From Curvibacter soli (lineage in GTDB: Bacteria; Pseudomonadota; Gammaproteobacteria; Burkholderiales; Burkholderiaceae_C): 64,000 bases of DNA. Below are positions 46,829-58,374 of this stretch, in pieces. The notes beneath the pieces were generated by a model that was not told where the DNA came from, searched no databases, and saw only the letters and a list, made by a program, of their open reading frames with translations. Location of the stretch: positions 1-64,000 of the forward strand of contig NZ_JARGEN010000029.1 of the NCBI RefSeq assembly GCF_029211125.1, written 5' to 3'. The position numbers and the translations under genes were made by a program. Every line of letters begins with the position of its first letter. Positions within the stretch are counted from its first letter, which is position 1.

Positions 46829-47727
46829 CAGCGCATTGCATACCCCAGCACGATGCCGGCGAAAACCGTGGCGCCCAGCCAGTGGTTCTGCGCAAAGGCG
46901 GTGAAGCAGCCCTCCCGCGTGCGCGTGCGGATCAGCCGCCAATGCCACGCCACCTGCGCCAGCGCCGCCGCGATGGCCAGCCAGAAAGCAGCGCCCAGCG
47001 CCTGCCCCGCCAGCGCCGCGGCCCAGATGCCGAGGAACAGCAGGTAGAAGCACAGGATGGCCGCCACGTCGAAACGGCCCAGCGTGATGGCCGAGGTCCG
47101 GATGCCGATCAGCAGGTCGTCGTCGCGGTCCACCATGGCGTACTCGGTGTCGTAGGCCAGCACCCAGAACAGGTTGCCCAGCACCAGCCACGGCGCCGGC
47201 CACGGCACCTCGCCGCGCACCGCCGTGAATGCCATTGGAATGCCCATGCTGAAGGCCACGCCCAGCACTGCCTGCGGCATGGCGAGAAAGCGCTTGGCGA
47301 ACGGATAGAGGATGGCGACGGCCAGCGCGGGCAGCGACCAGAGGATGGTGGGCAGGTTGGTGGTGAGCACCAGCGCGAAGGCCGCCAGCGCCAGCGCCGC
47401 GCCCACGGCCAGCGCCTCCCGCACCGGCACCGCGCCGGTCGTCACGGGACGCTGGGCGGTGCGCTTCACGTGGCGGTCGAAATCGCGGTCGGCAACGTCG
47501 TTCACGCAGCAGCCCGCGCTGCGCATGAGGATGGTGCCGGCCACGAACACCGCCAGCAGGTGCCAGCCCGGAAACCCGCCCGCCGCCACCCACAGCGCCG
47601 CCAGCGTGGGCCACAGCAGCACCAGCCAGCCCGCGGGGCGGCTCCAGCGCACCAGGTCGAGGTAGAGCGCGAGCCTGCCCCCCGCGCCGGCCCACCGCGC
47701 GTGGCCGCCGCTCGATCGGCGCCTCAC
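46828..47727 (-). CDS. ubiA: 4-hydroxybenzoate octaprenyltransferase
   Basis: A 299-residue membrane enzyme with about eight helices. The aspartate-rich motifs are [19 protein letters not shown] and the second [12 protein letters not shown], which bind Mg and the polyprenyl diphosphate. It attaches the prenyl chain in ubiquinone synthesis. There is no ATG; the GTG at 47727 overlaps the dps stop as GTGA and gives a plausible N-terminus ahead of [20 protein letters not shown]. Confidence 0.92.
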   Translation of the reverse strand: MRRRSSGGHARWAGAGGRLALYLDLVRWSRPAGWLVLLWPTLAALWVAAGGFPGWHLLAVFVAGTILMRSAGCCVNDVADRDFDRHVKRTAQRPVTTGAVPVREALAVGAALALAAFALVLTTNLPTILWSLPALAVAILYPFAKRFLAMPQAVLGVAFSMGIPMAFTAVRGEVPWPAPWLVLGNLFWVLAYDTEYAMVDRDDDLLIGIRTSAITLGRFDVAAILCFYLLFLGIWAAALAGQALGAAFWLAIAAALAQVAWHWRLIRTRTREGCFTAFAQNHWLGATVFAGIVLGYAMR

Positions 47728-48218
47728 TCTTCCAGCAGCGAGCGCAGCATCCAGGCCGTCTGCTCGTGTACCGTCAGGCGCTGCGTCAGCAGGTCGGCCG
47801 TGGGCTCGTCGCCGGCCTTGTCGGCCTGGGAAAACAGCTCGCGCGCCGTGCGCGCCACGGCCTCGTGGCCCTTGACGAGGATGCGCACCATCTCCAGCGC
47901 CTTGGGCGGGTGGCCCGGCACGTCGGGTACGCTGGCGAGCTTGCCGAAGTCGGCATAGGAGCCCGGCGCGAAGTGGCCCAGCGAGCGGATGCGCTCGGCG
48001 ATCGGGTCCACCGCGTTCCACAGCTCGGTGTACTGCGCCATGAACATGGTGTGCAGCGTGTTGAACATCGGACCCGTCACGTTCCAGTGGAAGTTGTGGG
48101 TGGTGAGGTAGAGCGTGTAGGTGTCGGCCAGCAGGTGCGACAGTCCTTTGGCGATGGCGGCGCGGTCTTTCTCGCCGATGCCGATGTTGATGGATGGGGC
48201 TGCGGTGGTCTTGGTCAT
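47724..48218 (-). CDS. dps: Dps family DNA-protection ferritin
   Basis: A 164-residue protein with the ferroxidase residues in [20 protein letters not shown] and the helix [19 protein letters not shown]. It stores iron, detoxifies peroxide and may coat DNA. It lies directly downstream of oxyR, its usual activator, on the same strand. The 118-bp gap contains three tandem TTGCGCG units, GC-rich near-repeats and a GGAGAGAAG ribosome binding site. Confidence 0.93.
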   Translation of the reverse strand: MTKTTAAPSINIGIGEKDRAAIAKGLSHLLADTYTLYLTTHNFHWNVTGPMFNTLHTMFMAQYTELWNAVDPIAERIRSLGHFAPGSYADFGKLASVPDVPGHPPKALEMVRILVKGHEAVARTARELFSQADKAGDEPTADLLTQRLTVHEQTAWMLRSLLEE

Positions 48219-48336
48219 GGTGCTTCTCTCCTTGCGCGTTGCGCGTTGCGCGGCTCGGTGGTGTGGAAAAACGGTACGCCGGCGGCCCGGCGGCCCGGCG
48301 GCCATGGCCCCATGGTAGCGGGCCCGCGCACAGGCG

Positions 48337-49296
48337 TCACGACAGGCGCTCGACGCCGGGCAATTCGCACGCATAGATGGCGTTGCGCAGCGCGGCGATG
48401 GCCTCGTAGCGCGTGAAGCTGCGCCGCCAGGCCAGCACCACGCGGCGCGTGGGCGGCTCGCCCTCGAACGGCAGGTACTTGACGAAGGCGCCGTCGTCGT
48501 GCCTTGCGGTGCGGCGCGGGCGGGGCTCCAGCGCCCCGTGCGGCACCGACAGGCGCGGCACCACGGTCACGCCCATGCCGGCGGCCACCATGTGCTTGAT
48601 GGTCTCCAGCGACGAGCCCTCGAAGCTCTTGCGGATGCCCTCGGCGTTGCTGGAAAAGCGCGCGAACTCGGGGCAGACGTCCAGCACGTGGTCGCGAAAG
48701 CAGTGGCCGGTGCCCAGCAGCAGCATGGTCTCGCTTTTCAGCTCTTCGGCGCTGATGGCCTTGCGCGCGGCCAGCGGGTGCTGGCGGGGCGCGGCGACCA
48801 TGAAGGGCTCGTCGTACAGCGGCGCCACGGCCAGGCCGGCGTCGGGAAAGGGCTCGGCCATGATGGCGCAGTCGATCTCGCCGGTGCGCAGCATCTCCAG
48901 CAGCTTGACGGTGAAGTTCTCCTGCAGCATCAGCGGCATCTGCGGCGTGCGGGCAATGGTCTGGCGCACCAGGTCGGGCAGCAGGTAGGGGCCGATGGTG
49001 TAGATGACGCCGAGCGTGAGCGGGCCCGAGAGCGGGTCCTTGCCGCGCTTGGCGATCTCGCGGATGCCGGCGGCCTGCTCCAGCACGCTCTGGGCCTGGC
49101 GCACGATCTCCCCGCCCAGCGCGGTGACGGCCACCTCGCCGGCGCTGCGCTCGAACAGCTTGACCTCCAGCTCGTCCTCCAGCTTCTTGACCGCCACCGA
49201 CAGCGTGGGCTGCGAGACGTAGCAGGCGTCCGCCGCGCGGCCAAAGTGCTTCTCGCGCGCGACGGCGACGATGTATTTGAGTTCGGTGAGGGTCAT
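48337..49296 (-). CDS. oxyR: OxyR, hydrogen peroxide-sensing LysR regulator
   Basis: A 319-residue LysR protein. The helix-turn-helix is at residues 1-60 ([39 protein letters not shown]). The redox pair is present as [12 protein letters not shown], with the Cys-8-Cys spacing of E. coli Cys199-Cys208. It activates peroxide defence genes such as the adjacent dps. It follows recG by 29 nt, the recG-oxyR order common in betaproteobacteria. Confidence 0.93.
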   Translation of the reverse strand: MTLTELKYIVAVAREKHFGRAADACYVSQPTLSVAVKKLEDELEVKLFERSAGEVAVTALGGEIVRQAQSVLEQAAGIREIAKRGKDPLSGPLTLGVIYTIGPYLLPDLVRQTIARTPQMPLMLQENFTVKLLEMLRTGEIDCAIMAEPFPDAGLAVAPLYDEPFMVAAPRQHPLAARKAISAEELKSETMLLLGTGHCFRDHVLDVCPEFARFSSNAEGIRKSFEGSSLETIKHMVAAGMGVTVVPRLSVPHGALEPRPRRTARHDDGAFVKYLPFEGEPPTRRVVLAWRRSFTRYEAIAALRNAIYACELPGVERLS

Positions 49297-49303
49297 GCGG
49301 TCA

Positions 49304-49319
49304 GAACGTGTTTACGTTC
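49304..49319. promoter_or_regulatory. inverted repeat between recG and oxyR
   Basis: GAACGT-GTTT-ACGTTC is a perfect 6-bp stem 7 bp upstream of the oxyR start and 6 bp downstream of the recG stop. It could be an operator or an RNA hairpin affecting oxyR translation. There is no T-run. Confidence 0.4.
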
Positions 49320-49325
49320 ATGCTC

Positions 49326-51515
49326 TCAGGCTTTCAGGTATTCCGATTTTCCACCCAGCCAGCGCTCCACGTGGCGGCGCGCCAGCTCGGGGTGGGCGTC
49401 GAGCATGCGCGGGGCCAGCGCGCGCGCCCATTCCAGCAGGGCGGTGTCGGTCGCCAGGTCGGCGAAGCGCAGCAGCGGCGCGCCCGACTGGCGCGCGCCG
49501 AGGAATTCGCCGGGGCCGCGGATGGCCAGGTCGCGCCGGGCGATCTCGAAGCCGTCGCCGGTCTCGGCCATGGCCCTCAGGCGCTCGCGCGCGGTCTCGC
49601 CCAGCCGGCCCGCGTCGCCCGTGGAATACAGCAGCACGCAGGCCGAGGCCGCCGCGCCGCGCCCCACGCGCCCGCGCAACTGGTGCAACTGGCTGAGGCC
49701 GAAGCGCTCGGCATGCTCGATGACCATCAGCGAGGCGTTGGGCACGTCCACGCCCACCTCGATGACCGTGGTGCTGACCAGCACGCCCATGCGCCCCTCG
49801 GTGAACTGCGCCATCACGGCCTTCTTCTCGGCGGCCGGCATGCGCGAATGCAGCAGGCCGACCGTCACGCCCGGCAATGCCTCGGCCAACGCGGCATGGG
49901 TGGCGGTGGCGTTGACCAGGTCGACCGCCTCGCTCTCCTCGATCAGCGGGCAGACCCAGTAGACCTGCCGGCCCTGCGCCAACTGCCCGGCGATGCGCGC
50001 CACCACCTCGTCGCGCCGGCTGTCGGCCACCAGCCTGGTGACCACGGGCGTGCGGCCCGGGGGCAGCTCGTCGAGGGTGGAGACGTCGAGGTCGGCGTAG
50101 TAGCTCATCGCCAGCGTGCGCGGGATGGGGGTGGCGCTCATCATCAGCAGGTGCGGCTCGGAAACGGACGCCCCCCACGCTCGGCCGCCACGCGGGTCGC
50201 TGCCCCCCGAGGGAGCTGCATCGCCTTGGGGCGGTCCGGCGGCGAGGCCTTCGCGCATCTTGGCGCGCAAGGCCAGCCGCTGCGCCACGCCGAAGCGGTG
50301 CTGCTCGTCGATGACGGCCAGCGCCAGCCGGCGAAAGCGCACCTGCTGCTCGATGACGGCGTGCGTGCCGACCACCAGTGCGGCCTCGCCGCTTTCCACC
50401 AGCGCCAGCATTTCGGCGCGCTCCTTCTTTTTCTGCCCCCCTGCCAGCCAGGCCACGCGCTGCCCGCGCCGCGCCAGCAGCGGCTCCAGCCAGCCCGTGA
50501 GCTTGCCGAAATGCTGCTGGGCCAGGATCTCGGTGGGCGCCATCAGCGCGCACTGCCAGCCCGCGTCGATGCACAGCGTTGCGGCCAGCGCCGCCACCAC
50601 GGTCTTGCCCGCGCCCACGTCGCCCTGCAGCAGGCGGTGCATGGGCACGGGGCGCGCCAGGTCGCGGGCGATCTCCTCGCCCACGCGGCGCTGCGCGGCA
50701 GTCAGCGCGAACGGCAGCGCCGCCAGCAACTGCTCGTGCAGCGCCTGCGCGCCGCGGCCCGCCTGTGCCTGCAAGGGCGGCGCGCGCAGCCGGGCGCGCT
50801 CGCGCTTGGACTGCAGTTGCGAGAGCTGCTGCGCCAGCAGTTCCTCGGCCTTCAGGCGCTGCCAGGCCGGGTGGCTGCGATCCTCCAGCGCGGCCAGCGC
50901 CACGTCGGGCGCGGGGTGGTGCAAAAAATATAGCGCATCCCGCAGGCTCCATAAGCGCTGGAGGCCGTTTTGACCATGAAGAACCGTAGGGGGCGGCGCG
51001 TCCGACGGCAGGGTTTCGGCGAGGTCGGCGTGCTCCAGCCCGCTCTGCACCGCGCGGCGCAGGTAGGCCTGCGGCAGTTGCGCCACCGTGGGATAGACGG
51101 GCGTGAGCGCCTCGGGCAGCGGGCCGCCGGCGGGCTGGAAGGCGGGGTGCAGCATCTGCCGGCCCGCCAAGCCGCTGCGCATCTCGCCGCGCACGCGCAC
51201 CTGCGCGCCCTCGGCCAGCGCCTTCAGGTGCGAGGGGTAGAAGGTGAAGAAGCGCAGCTCCAGCGTGTCGCTGCCGTCGTCGAGCAGCACGCGCAGTTGC
51301 CGCCGCGCGCCGGGCATGATCTCGCTGTGCAGCACGGTGCCCTCGACCTGCACCGCCTCGCCGTCGCGCGTGTCGGCGATGCGGCGGATGCGGGTTTCGT
51401 CCTCGTAGCGCAGCGGCAGGTGCAGCGCCAGGTCGATGTCGCGCGCCAGCCCCATCTTGAGCAGGGCCCGGCGGGCGGGGGACAGGGCGGTCTTCGCGGG
51501 CGCGGCGGCGGACAT
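49326..51515 (-). CDS. recG: ATP-dependent DNA helicase RecG, with two in-frame repeat insertions
   Basis: A 729-residue helicase. The wedge (OB) domain comes first ([20 protein letters not shown]). Motor motifs are [16 protein letters not shown] (I), [11 protein letters not shown] (Ia), [10 protein letters not shown] (II), [13 protein letters not shown] (III), [19 protein letters not shown] and QLRGRVGRG. It remodels stalled forks. Residues about 181-198 ([17 protein letters not shown]) come from a family C repeat, and about 32 residues after LRAKM (418-450) come from a family D repeat, so it is longer than usual. All motor motifs are intact. Confidence 0.93.
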   Translation of the reverse strand: MSAAAPAKTALSPARRALLKMGLARDIDLALHLPLRYEDETRIRRIADTRDGEAVQVEGTVLHSEIMPGARRQLRVLLDDGSDTLELRFFTFYPSHLKALAEGAQVRVRGEMRSGLAGRQMLHPAFQPAGGPLPEALTPVYPTVAQLPQAYLRRAVQSGLEHADLAETLPSDAPPPTVLHGQNGLQRLWSLRDALYFLHHPAPDVALAALEDRSHPAWQRLKAEELLAQQLSQLQSKRERARLRAPPLQAQAGRGAQALHEQLLAALPFALTAAQRRVGEEIARDLARPVPMHRLLQGDVGAGKTVVAALAATLCIDAGWQCALMAPTEILAQQHFGKLTGWLEPLLARRGQRVAWLAGGQKKKERAEMLALVESGEAALVVGTHAVIEQQVRFRRLALAVIDEQHRFGVAQRLALRAKMREGLAAGPPQGDAAPSGGSDPRGGRAWGASVSEPHLLMMSATPIPRTLAMSYYADLDVSTLDELPPGRTPVVTRLVADSRRDEVVARIAGQLAQGRQVYWVCPLIEESEAVDLVNATATHAALAEALPGVTVGLLHSRMPAAEKKAVMAQFTEGRMGVLVSTTVIEVGVDVPNASLMVIEHAERFGLSQLHQLRGRVGRGAAASACVLLYSTGDAGRLGETARERLRAMAETGDGFEIARRDLAIRGPGEFLGARQSGAPLLRFADLATDTALLEWARALAPRMLDAHPELARRHVERWLGGKSEYLKA
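50160..50255 (-). repeat. family D repeat, copy D2, in frame inside recG
   Basis: A 96-bp segment encodes [20 protein letters not shown] and following residues, which have no counterpart between motifs II and III in other RecG proteins. It shares the CCTCGGGGGGCAGCGACCC and GAGCGTGGGGGGCG-like blocks with D1. Confidence 0.65.
50922..50973 (-). repeat. family C repeat, copy C8, in frame inside recG
   Basis: On the minus strand, AAAACGGCCTCCAGCGCTTA, a variable middle, TGCGCTATA and TTTTTTG match the other C copies. The frame is kept. Confidence 0.8.
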
Positions 51516-51618
51516 GGGAGAATTCTGCCTTCGTTGGCAGCCCCGGGCCTCGCCCGCGCGGCCCACCCTGCCCCTCCACCTCTTTTCTTGGTACGGACGC
51601 GTCCCGTCCTCAAGCCCC

Positions 51619-52710
51619 ATGCATTCTTCCGCCCCCGAGGCCCTGCGCCTGCCCTTGCCCGAGGCCGCCCGCCGTTTCACGCTGTCCGACTTCGACTTCG
51701 CCCTCCCCCCCGAACGCATCGCCCAGCACCCGGCGCCCGAACGCAGCGCCTCGCGGCTGCTCGACGGCACCGGCGCGCCGCCGGTGGACCGCATCTTCCG
51801 CGACCTGCCCGCGCTGCTGGCGCCGGGCGACCTGCTGGTGTTCAACGACACCAAGGTGGTGAAGGCCCGGCTGTATGGCGAAAAGCCCACCGGCGGCAAG
51901 GTCGAGCTGCTCATCGAGCGGGTGCTGCAGGGCCGGGAGGTCGCGGCACACATGAAGGTCAGCAAGAAACCGCCCGCGGGCACGGTGCTGGCCATGGACG
52001 GCGGCTTCACCGCCACGCTGCTGGGCCGCTGGCCCGACGCCGACGGGCCGCTGTTTCGCTTCGCCTTCAGCGCCGACGCCTACGCGCTGATGGAGGCGCA
52101 CGGCCATGTGCCGCTGCCGCCCTACATCACGCATGCCGATGGCGAGGAGGACGCGCGCCGCTACCAGACCGTGTTCGCCCGCCAGCCCGGCGCCGTGGCC
52201 GCGCCCACCGCCGCGCTGCACTTCGACGCCGCCGTGCTGGCCGCGCTGGAGGCGCGCGGCGTGCGGCGCGCCAGCGTCACCCTGCACGTGGGCGCGGGCA
52301 CCTTCCAGCCGGTGAAGACCGAGAACATCGCCGAGCACCGCATGCACAGCGAGCGCTACGACGTGCCTGCCGCAACGCAGCAAGCCATTGCCGACACCCG
52401 CGCGCGCGGCGCCCGCGTGGTGGCCGTGGGCACGACCACCGTGCGCACGCTGGAATCCTGGGCCGCCAGCGGCGTGGCGCACGGCGACACGGCGATCTTC
52501 ATCACGCCGGGCTTCGGCTTTCGCGTGGCGGACCTGCTGGTCACCAACTTCCACCTGCCCAAAAGCACGCTGATGCTGCTGGTCTGCGCCTTCGCGGGGC
52601 ATGCGCGCGTGATGGCGCTGTACCGGCATGCGATCGCGCAACGGTACCGGTTTTTCAGCTATGGCGACGCGATGTTGCTGGCGCGGCGGCCCTGGGGTGA
52701 TGCAGGATAA
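51619..52710 (+). CDS. queA: S-adenosylmethionine:tRNA ribosyltransferase-isomerase
   Basis: A 363-residue enzyme with [58 protein letters not shown] and [20 protein letters not shown]. It makes epoxyqueuosine on tRNA, two steps after Tgt. It is divergent from recG. The usual tgt neighbour is separated from it by the TPR methyltransferase gene. Confidence 0.96.
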   Translation: MHSSAPEALRLPLPEAARRFTLSDFDFALPPERIAQHPAPERSASRLLDGTGAPPVDRIFRDLPALLAPGDLLVFNDTKVVKARLYGEKPTGGKVELLIERVLQGREVAAHMKVSKKPPAGTVLAMDGGFTATLLGRWPDADGPLFRFAFSADAYALMEAHGHVPLPPYITHADGEEDARRYQTVFARQPGAVAAPTAALHFDAAVLAALEARGVRRASVTLHVGAGTFQPVKTENIAEHRMHSERYDVPAATQQAIADTRARGARVVAVGTTTVRTLESWAASGVAHGDTAIFITPGFGFRVADLLVTNFHLPKSTLMLLVCAFAGHARVMALYRHAIAQRYRFFSYGDAMLLARRPWGDAG

Positions 52711-52785
52711 TCGCTCGTTTCCAATGCCCACGGCCTTCTGTAACGGCCATGCGCGCGGCCCACGTTCCACATCGGCCTTACTTCC

Positions 52786-54105
52786 ATGAACAATACCGCG
52801 ACCCCGACGGACCCCTTCATCCAACGGCTTTTCAGCATCCGCGACCAAATCGCGCGTGGGGAACTGCCCGCTGCGGCCCAGGCACTCAACGAGGCGCAGA
52901 AGGTATCGCCAGGCGACCCACGCCTCTTCATCCTGGGCACGCTCATGGCGGAGAAGAGCGGCAACGCCAAGGGTGCGCAGGAGATCGCGCGCCGCGCCGT
53001 GGCCGCCGCCCCCCGGTGGAGTGTGGCCGTGATCGAGCTGGCGCTGCTGCTGGCACGCCAGAACCAGTTCAAGGAAGCGCTGGAACAGGCCCACCGCGCC
53101 GTGGACCTCGCCCCCAACGACCCCAATATGCTGATGCATGGCGTGGACATCGCACACCGCGCGCAACATCCGGAGCAGGCACTGCAGTGGCTGCGCCGCG
53201 CCGACGCACTGGTACCGGGCAATCTCAGGATCCAGCATCTCATTGCGCAAGACCTTGCCGCAACGGGCCAGCGGGCCCAGGCATTGGACGCACTGACCGC
53301 CCTGCATGAGGCGCACCCCGAGAACGCCGATATCCTGCTCGACGCGACCAAGGCCGCCATCTCTTTGCAGAAGAAACGCGTATCGCAAACGCTAGCGCGC
53401 CGGCTTGTGGCGCTTGCGCCCGACAATGAAGAATACAAATTCTGGCAGCAGATCGCACAAGGCAAGACACCCGCGACCCAGATTGCGGGCGATGTAACGG
53501 CGCTGTTCGACCAGTTCGCCGAAAAATTCGACCAGCACCTTGTCCGCGGGCTCCAATACCAGATGCCGCGCGTCATCGCCGAGCGCATCAAGGTGCGCTA
53601 TCCAGGTCTGAAACTCAATGTGCTGGACCTTGGCTGCGGGACGGGATTGCTGGGCGTGTGCCTTGGCCGTATCGATGGCGCACTGGTTGGCGTGGATTTG
53701 TCCATGAAGATGATCGAGCAGGCGGCACGGCATGGGGTTTACGACCGCTTCCACAACGTAAACCTGCTGGATGCACTGCAGGCGACCCCTGACAGCCTGT
53801 ACGAAGTCATCACCGCCGCGGACGTGTTCATCTACGTCGGCGACCTCAGTCAAGCCATCCCGAACGCCTGCCGGATTCTCGTCCCCGGTGGCCGGTTGAT
53901 GTTTTCGTGTGAAGCCGCGACGGACGACGAAGCGGACTACGTGCTTCATGCCGACAACATGCGCTACGCGCACAAGGCCAGCCATGTGCAGGCGCTGTGC
54001 AAGGCTGCGGGTTTCGACGACGTGTTGATAGAGGCCACGGATCTGCGGCTGGAAAAGGGCCAGCCGGTCAAAGGGTTCATTGTCGAGGCGCACAAGCCGC
54101 TCTGA
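52786..54105 (+). CDS. TPR-containing SAM-dependent methyltransferase
   Basis: A 439-residue protein. The N-terminal 210 residues form tetratricopeptide repeats (FKEALEQAHRAVDLAPNDPN, PEQALQWLRRADALVPGN). The methyltransferase domain starts near residue 260 with VLDLGCGTGLLGVCLGRIDG. ITAADVFIYVGDLSQAIPNA and GGRLMFSCEA follow. The substrate is unknown; the TPRs suggest a protein partner. Base composition is somewhat less GC-rich than in its neighbours, and it separates queA from tgt, so it may be a later insertion. Confidence 0.85.
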   Translation: MNNTATPTDPFIQRLFSIRDQIARGELPAAAQALNEAQKVSPGDPRLFILGTLMAEKSGNAKGAQEIARRAVAAAPRWSVAVIELALLLARQNQFKEALEQAHRAVDLAPNDPNMLMHGVDIAHRAQHPEQALQWLRRADALVPGNLRIQHLIAQDLAATGQRAQALDALTALHEAHPENADILLDATKAAISLQKKRVSQTLARRLVALAPDNEEYKFWQQIAQGKTPATQIAGDVTALFDQFAEKFDQHLVRGLQYQMPRVIAERIKVRYPGLKLNVLDLGCGTGLLGVCLGRIDGALVGVDLSMKMIEQAARHGVYDRFHNVNLLDALQATPDSLYEVITAADVFIYVGDLSQAIPNACRILVPGGRLMFSCEAATDDEADYVLHADNMRYAHKASHVQALCKAAGFDDVLIEATDLRLEKGQPVKGFIVEAHKPL

Positions 54106-55290
<1,185 letters not shown>

Positions 55291-55302
55291 GCAAGCCGAT
55301 TT

Positions 55303-56046
55303 TCAGTTCTCCAGCGCTACGCCGGGCGCGTCATGGCTGTGCCGTGCCAGATACACCTCGTGCAGCGTGATCTTGCGCACCTCGGCCTTGCTGCCGCCGA
55401 TGTGCGCAGTCAACAGCCGGCAGGCTTCGTCGCCGCGTTTTGCCAGCACCGCGCGCAGGATGCGGGCATGCTCCTCGTAGGTTGCGTCCACACGCGGGCG
55501 CTTGGTGAAGTCAAGCCGGCGGATGATGCGGATGCGCTCGGTCACATCGCGGTGCACGCGCGCCATTTCGGCGTTGCCTGCGGCAACCACCAGCGTGCAG
55601 TGGAACTCTTCATCCCAAGCGCCCACCTGCACCATATCCTGGCTGCGCTCGCTCTCATCAATCAACCAGATGGACGACAGGCCGTCGAGCGCCGCACGGT
55701 CAACGCCCGGCGCGGGCGCGCACAGCCGCCGCACGGCCTCGGTTTCAAGCACCGTGCGCAGGTCGTAGAGCTGGTCGAACTGGTCGAAGTCGAATGGCAG
55801 CACGCGCCAGCCGCTGCGGTAGAGCACCTCGACGAAACCCTCCTGCTGAAGCCGGTAGAGCGCCTGGCGCACGGGTGTGCGCGATACAGACAGCCGCTCA
55901 CAGATCTCGCCCTCGGTGAAGCGATCTCCGGGCACGAGGCGGAAGTCGGCGATGTCCCGCTTGAGCAGTTCGTACACGCCCTCGGCGCGGGAGCGGCGCG
56001 CGGCGGGCGGCGCGGCGGCAGGCGGCGGGGAAACAACAGAAGGCAT
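55303..56046 (-). CDS. GntR-family regulator, FCD (FadR) subfamily
   Basis: A 247-residue regulator with N-terminal winged helix (VYELLKRDIADFRLVPGDRF, SVSRTPVRQALYRLQQEGF) and an FCD ligand domain (LYDLRTVLETEAVRRLC, WDEEFHCTLVVAAGNAEMAR). It is the last gene of the ureide operon and the likely repressor of it. A palindrome fitting such a regulator lies at 63485-63498, upstream of the binding-protein gene. Confidence 0.88.
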   Translation of the reverse strand: MPSVVSPPPAAAPPAARRSRAEGVYELLKRDIADFRLVPGDRFTEGEICERLSVSRTPVRQALYRLQQEGFVEVLYRSGWRVLPFDFDQFDQLYDLRTVLETEAVRRLCAPAPGVDRAALDGLSSIWLIDESERSQDMVQVGAWDEEFHCTLVVAAGNAEMARVHRDVTERIRIIRRLDFTKRPRVDATYEEHARILRAVLAKRGDEACRLLTAHIGGSKAEVRKITLHEVYLARHSHDAPGVALEN

Positions 56047-56069
56047 GGATTTGGTCACGGTCTCCGATA

Positions 56070-56753
56070 TTAGAGCGTGTTGCGCCCCGGCAAACCCGCC
56101 AATGCCCGCAGCAAGGCCGCCGATGGTGCCGTCCAACCCACGATGCCGCCCTGTGCGCGCACCATCTCCAGCGTACTGGCCTTGAAGGCTGGAAAGTAGC
56201 TCTCGGTGCAATCCTCCAGCAGCAGGCATTCGTAGCCACGGTCGTTGGCCTCGCGCATGGAGGTCTGCACGCAGACTTCGGTGGTCACCCCGCCCAACAG
56301 CAGATGCGTGATGCGACGCGCCTGCAGCCATTCGTGCAAGCCCGTGGCGTAGAAGGCGCCCTTGCCGGGTTTGTCGATCACCCGCTCGCCCGGCATGGGC
56401 GCCAGCGCGTCGATGATCTGGTTGCCCGGCTCGCCCGCGACAAGGATGCGCCCCATCGGCCCGACGTCGCCGATGCGCAGGCTGGGGTTGCCACGGTTGC
56501 GCTTGGCGGGCGGGCAGTCCGACAGGTCGGGCTGGTGCGCCTCGCGCGTGTGCACCACCGCGCCGCCCACCTGGCGCCATGCGGCCAGCACGGCCTGCAT
56601 GGCTGGCACGATGGCCTCGAGCAGGCGCACGTCGTTGCCCAGCGCCGCGCCAAAACCGCCGGGCTCGATGAAGTCGCGTTGCATGTCGATCAGCACCAGC
56701 GCCGTGTGTGCCGTATCGAACACATAGGGGAAGGGGTTGGCATCCATCTGCAT
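56070..56753 (-). CDS. isochorismatase-like cysteine hydrolase 1 (possibly triuret hydrolase-like)
   Basis: A 227-residue hydrolase. The catalytic triad is visible as Asp in [20 protein letters not shown], Lys in [15 protein letters not shown] and Cys in [20 protein letters not shown]. It is a clear paralogue of the biuret-hydrolase-like gene at 58375. In ureide-degrading bacteria, triuret and biuret hydrolases are paired members of this family, so a triuret or related substrate is possible. The exact specificity is inference. Confidence 0.75.
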   Translation of the reverse strand: MQMDANPFPYVFDTAHTALVLIDMQRDFIEPGGFGAALGNDVRLLEAIVPAMQAVLAAWRQVGGAVVHTREAHQPDLSDCPPAKRNRGNPSLRIGDVGPMGRILVAGEPGNQIIDALAPMPGERVIDKPGKGAFYATGLHEWLQARRITHLLLGGVTTEVCVQTSMREANDRGYECLLLEDCTESYFPAFKASTLEMVRAQGGIVGWTAPSAALLRALAGLPGRNTL

Positions 56754-56776
56754 GGTGTTTCTCGTTGGTTGCGGTG

Positions 56777-58351
56777 TCAATGCTGCCCGCCGCCCATGTG
56801 GGCGCCCAGCACCTGCCGGTCTGCGGACGCGGCGGCGGTTTCGTACACCACGCGGCCTTCGCTCATCACGATGATGCGGTCCGACAGCTCCAGCAGTTCG
56901 TCCAGGTCTTCGCTGACCAGCAGTACCGCTCCACCCTTGTCGCGCACCTGCACGATGCGCGTGTGGATTTCGGCCACAGCGGCGAAATCCAGCCCGAACA
57001 CGGGATTGGCGGCGATCAGCACGTTGATGTCGCCAGCCAGCTCGCGTGCCAGCACCGCACGCTGCACGTTGCCCCCGGACAGGCTGCGGATGGGCGCGTC
57101 CTCGCCCTGGGTCTTGATGCCGTACTCGGCAATCCAGCGACGCGCGCGGCTGCGCCACTGGCCAAAGTGCAGCAGCCCCCACGATGCGAGCGGCGGCTGG
57201 TCGAAGTCGCGCAGCGCCATGTTCTCGGCCACGCTCAGGTCGCCCACGCAGGCATTGCGCAGTGGCTCTTCAGGCAAGCTGCGCACCCGCAGCGTGCGGT
57301 TTTCGGCGCGCCGCGCCGCATAGGGCCGGCCCATCACACGCACCTGCCCGGCAGCGCGCGGGCGCTGGCCCACCAGGGACTCCACCAGTTCGCGCTGGCC
57401 GTTGCCCGACACGCCGGCCACGCCCAGTATTTCGCCGGGGCGCACGGACAGGCTGAGGCCCTGCACGGCCAGCGTGCCGCGGTCGCCCGGCGCGCTCAAC
57501 CCCCGCACGTCGAGTACGGCGGCCGCGCCGTCCGCTATGTCATCGATAGCTGCATGCCAAGGTTTTACGTGCGCTTGCGCCTGATTTTGCTTTGAGTCTT
57601 CGCCCATCATGGCGCGCGCCAGCCGCTGCGGGTCGGTATCGGCCACATGGGCATGGTGCACGGCCCTGCCGCGGCGCAATACCGTCACGCTGTCGGCATA
57701 GGCCATCACTTCGCGGAACTTGTGGGTGATGATGAGCACGGTGCAGTGGCCGCTGCGGGCGAAGTCGCGTACATGGCCCAGCACCTCGTCGGCCTCCTGG
57801 GGCGTCAGCACCGAGGTCGGCTCGTCAAGAATCAATAGGCGCGGCCTCAGGTAGAGCTGTTTGAGCAGTTCGAGCTTCTGCTTCTCGCCCGCCGCCAGCG
57901 CCGATGGCGTTGCATCGAGGTCGAGGCTGAACGGCGTGGTGGCCAGGAAGCGCTTGAGGCCGGCGCGCTGCGCCTTCCAGTCGATCAGCGCGGGCGTTTT
58001 ACCGCCCGCCAGCAGCAGGTTTTCAGCCACCGTCATCCCAGGCGCCAGCGTGAAGTGCTGGTAAACCATGCCGATGCCTAGCTGCCGCGCCACGACGGGG
58101 TTGTCGATGTCCCGTTCACGCCCGTCGATCAGGATGCTGCCCTCCTCCGGGCGCTGAAAACCCGCCACGCACTTCACCAGCGTGCTTTTGCCGGCGCCGT
58201 TTTCGCCCAGCAATGCATGCACCGTTCCTGGCTCTACGTGCATGCTCACATGGTCCAGGGCGGTGAAGCCGCCGAAGCGCTTGGTCAGCGCGTAGGTGTC
58301 GAGCGCCAGGGCGCCCGTGGCGGACGACGGCGGGGTGACGGGGGCAATCAT
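56777..58351 (-). CDS. ABC importer ATPase, BMP/nucleoside type (two fused domains)
   Basis: A 524-residue protein with two nucleotide-binding domains. The first has Walker [21 protein letters not shown], signature [16 protein letters not shown], Walker [14 protein letters not shown] and switch ITHKF. The second has the altered Walker [15 protein letters not shown] with signature [18 protein letters not shown], and ANPVFGLD in place of a normal Walker B, as in this subfamily. The linker, residues 252-273, comes from a family C repeat. It powers the permeases at 60114 and 61034. Confidence 0.9.
   Translation of the reverse strand: MIAPVTPPSSATGALALDTYALTKRFGGFTALDHVSMHVEPGTVHALLGENGAGKSTLVKCVAGFQRPEEGSILIDGRERDIDNPVVARQLGIGMVYQHFTLAPGMTVAENLLLAGGKTPALIDWKAQRAGLKRFLATTPFSLDLDATPSALAAGEKQKLELLKQLYLRPRLLILDEPTSVLTPQEADEVLGHVRDFARSGHCTVLIITHKFREVMAYADSVTVLRRGRAVHHAHVADTDPQRLARAMMGEDSKQNQAQAHVKPWHAAIDDIADGAAAVLDVRGLSAPGDRGTLAVQGLSLSVRPGEILGVAGVSGNGQRELVESLVGQRPRAAGQVRVMGRPYAARRAENRTLRVRSLPEEPLRNACVGDLSVAENMALRDFDQPPLASWGLLHFGQWRSRARRWIAEYGIKTQGEDAPIRSLSGGNVQRAVLARELAGDINVLIAANPVFGLDFAAVAEIHTRIVQVRDKGGAVLLVSEDLDELLELSDRIIVMSEGRVVYETAAASADRQVLGAHMGGGQH
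57534..57596 (-). repeat. family C repeat, copy C9, in frame inside the ABC ATPase
   Basis: On the minus strand AAAATCAGGCGCAAGCGCAC, a variable middle and GCATGCAGCTATCGATG follow the family order. It encodes [19 protein letters not shown], the linker between the two ATPase domains. Confidence 0.7.
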
Positions 58352-58374
58352 GGGCGCACGCTCCTTTCAGCCTC

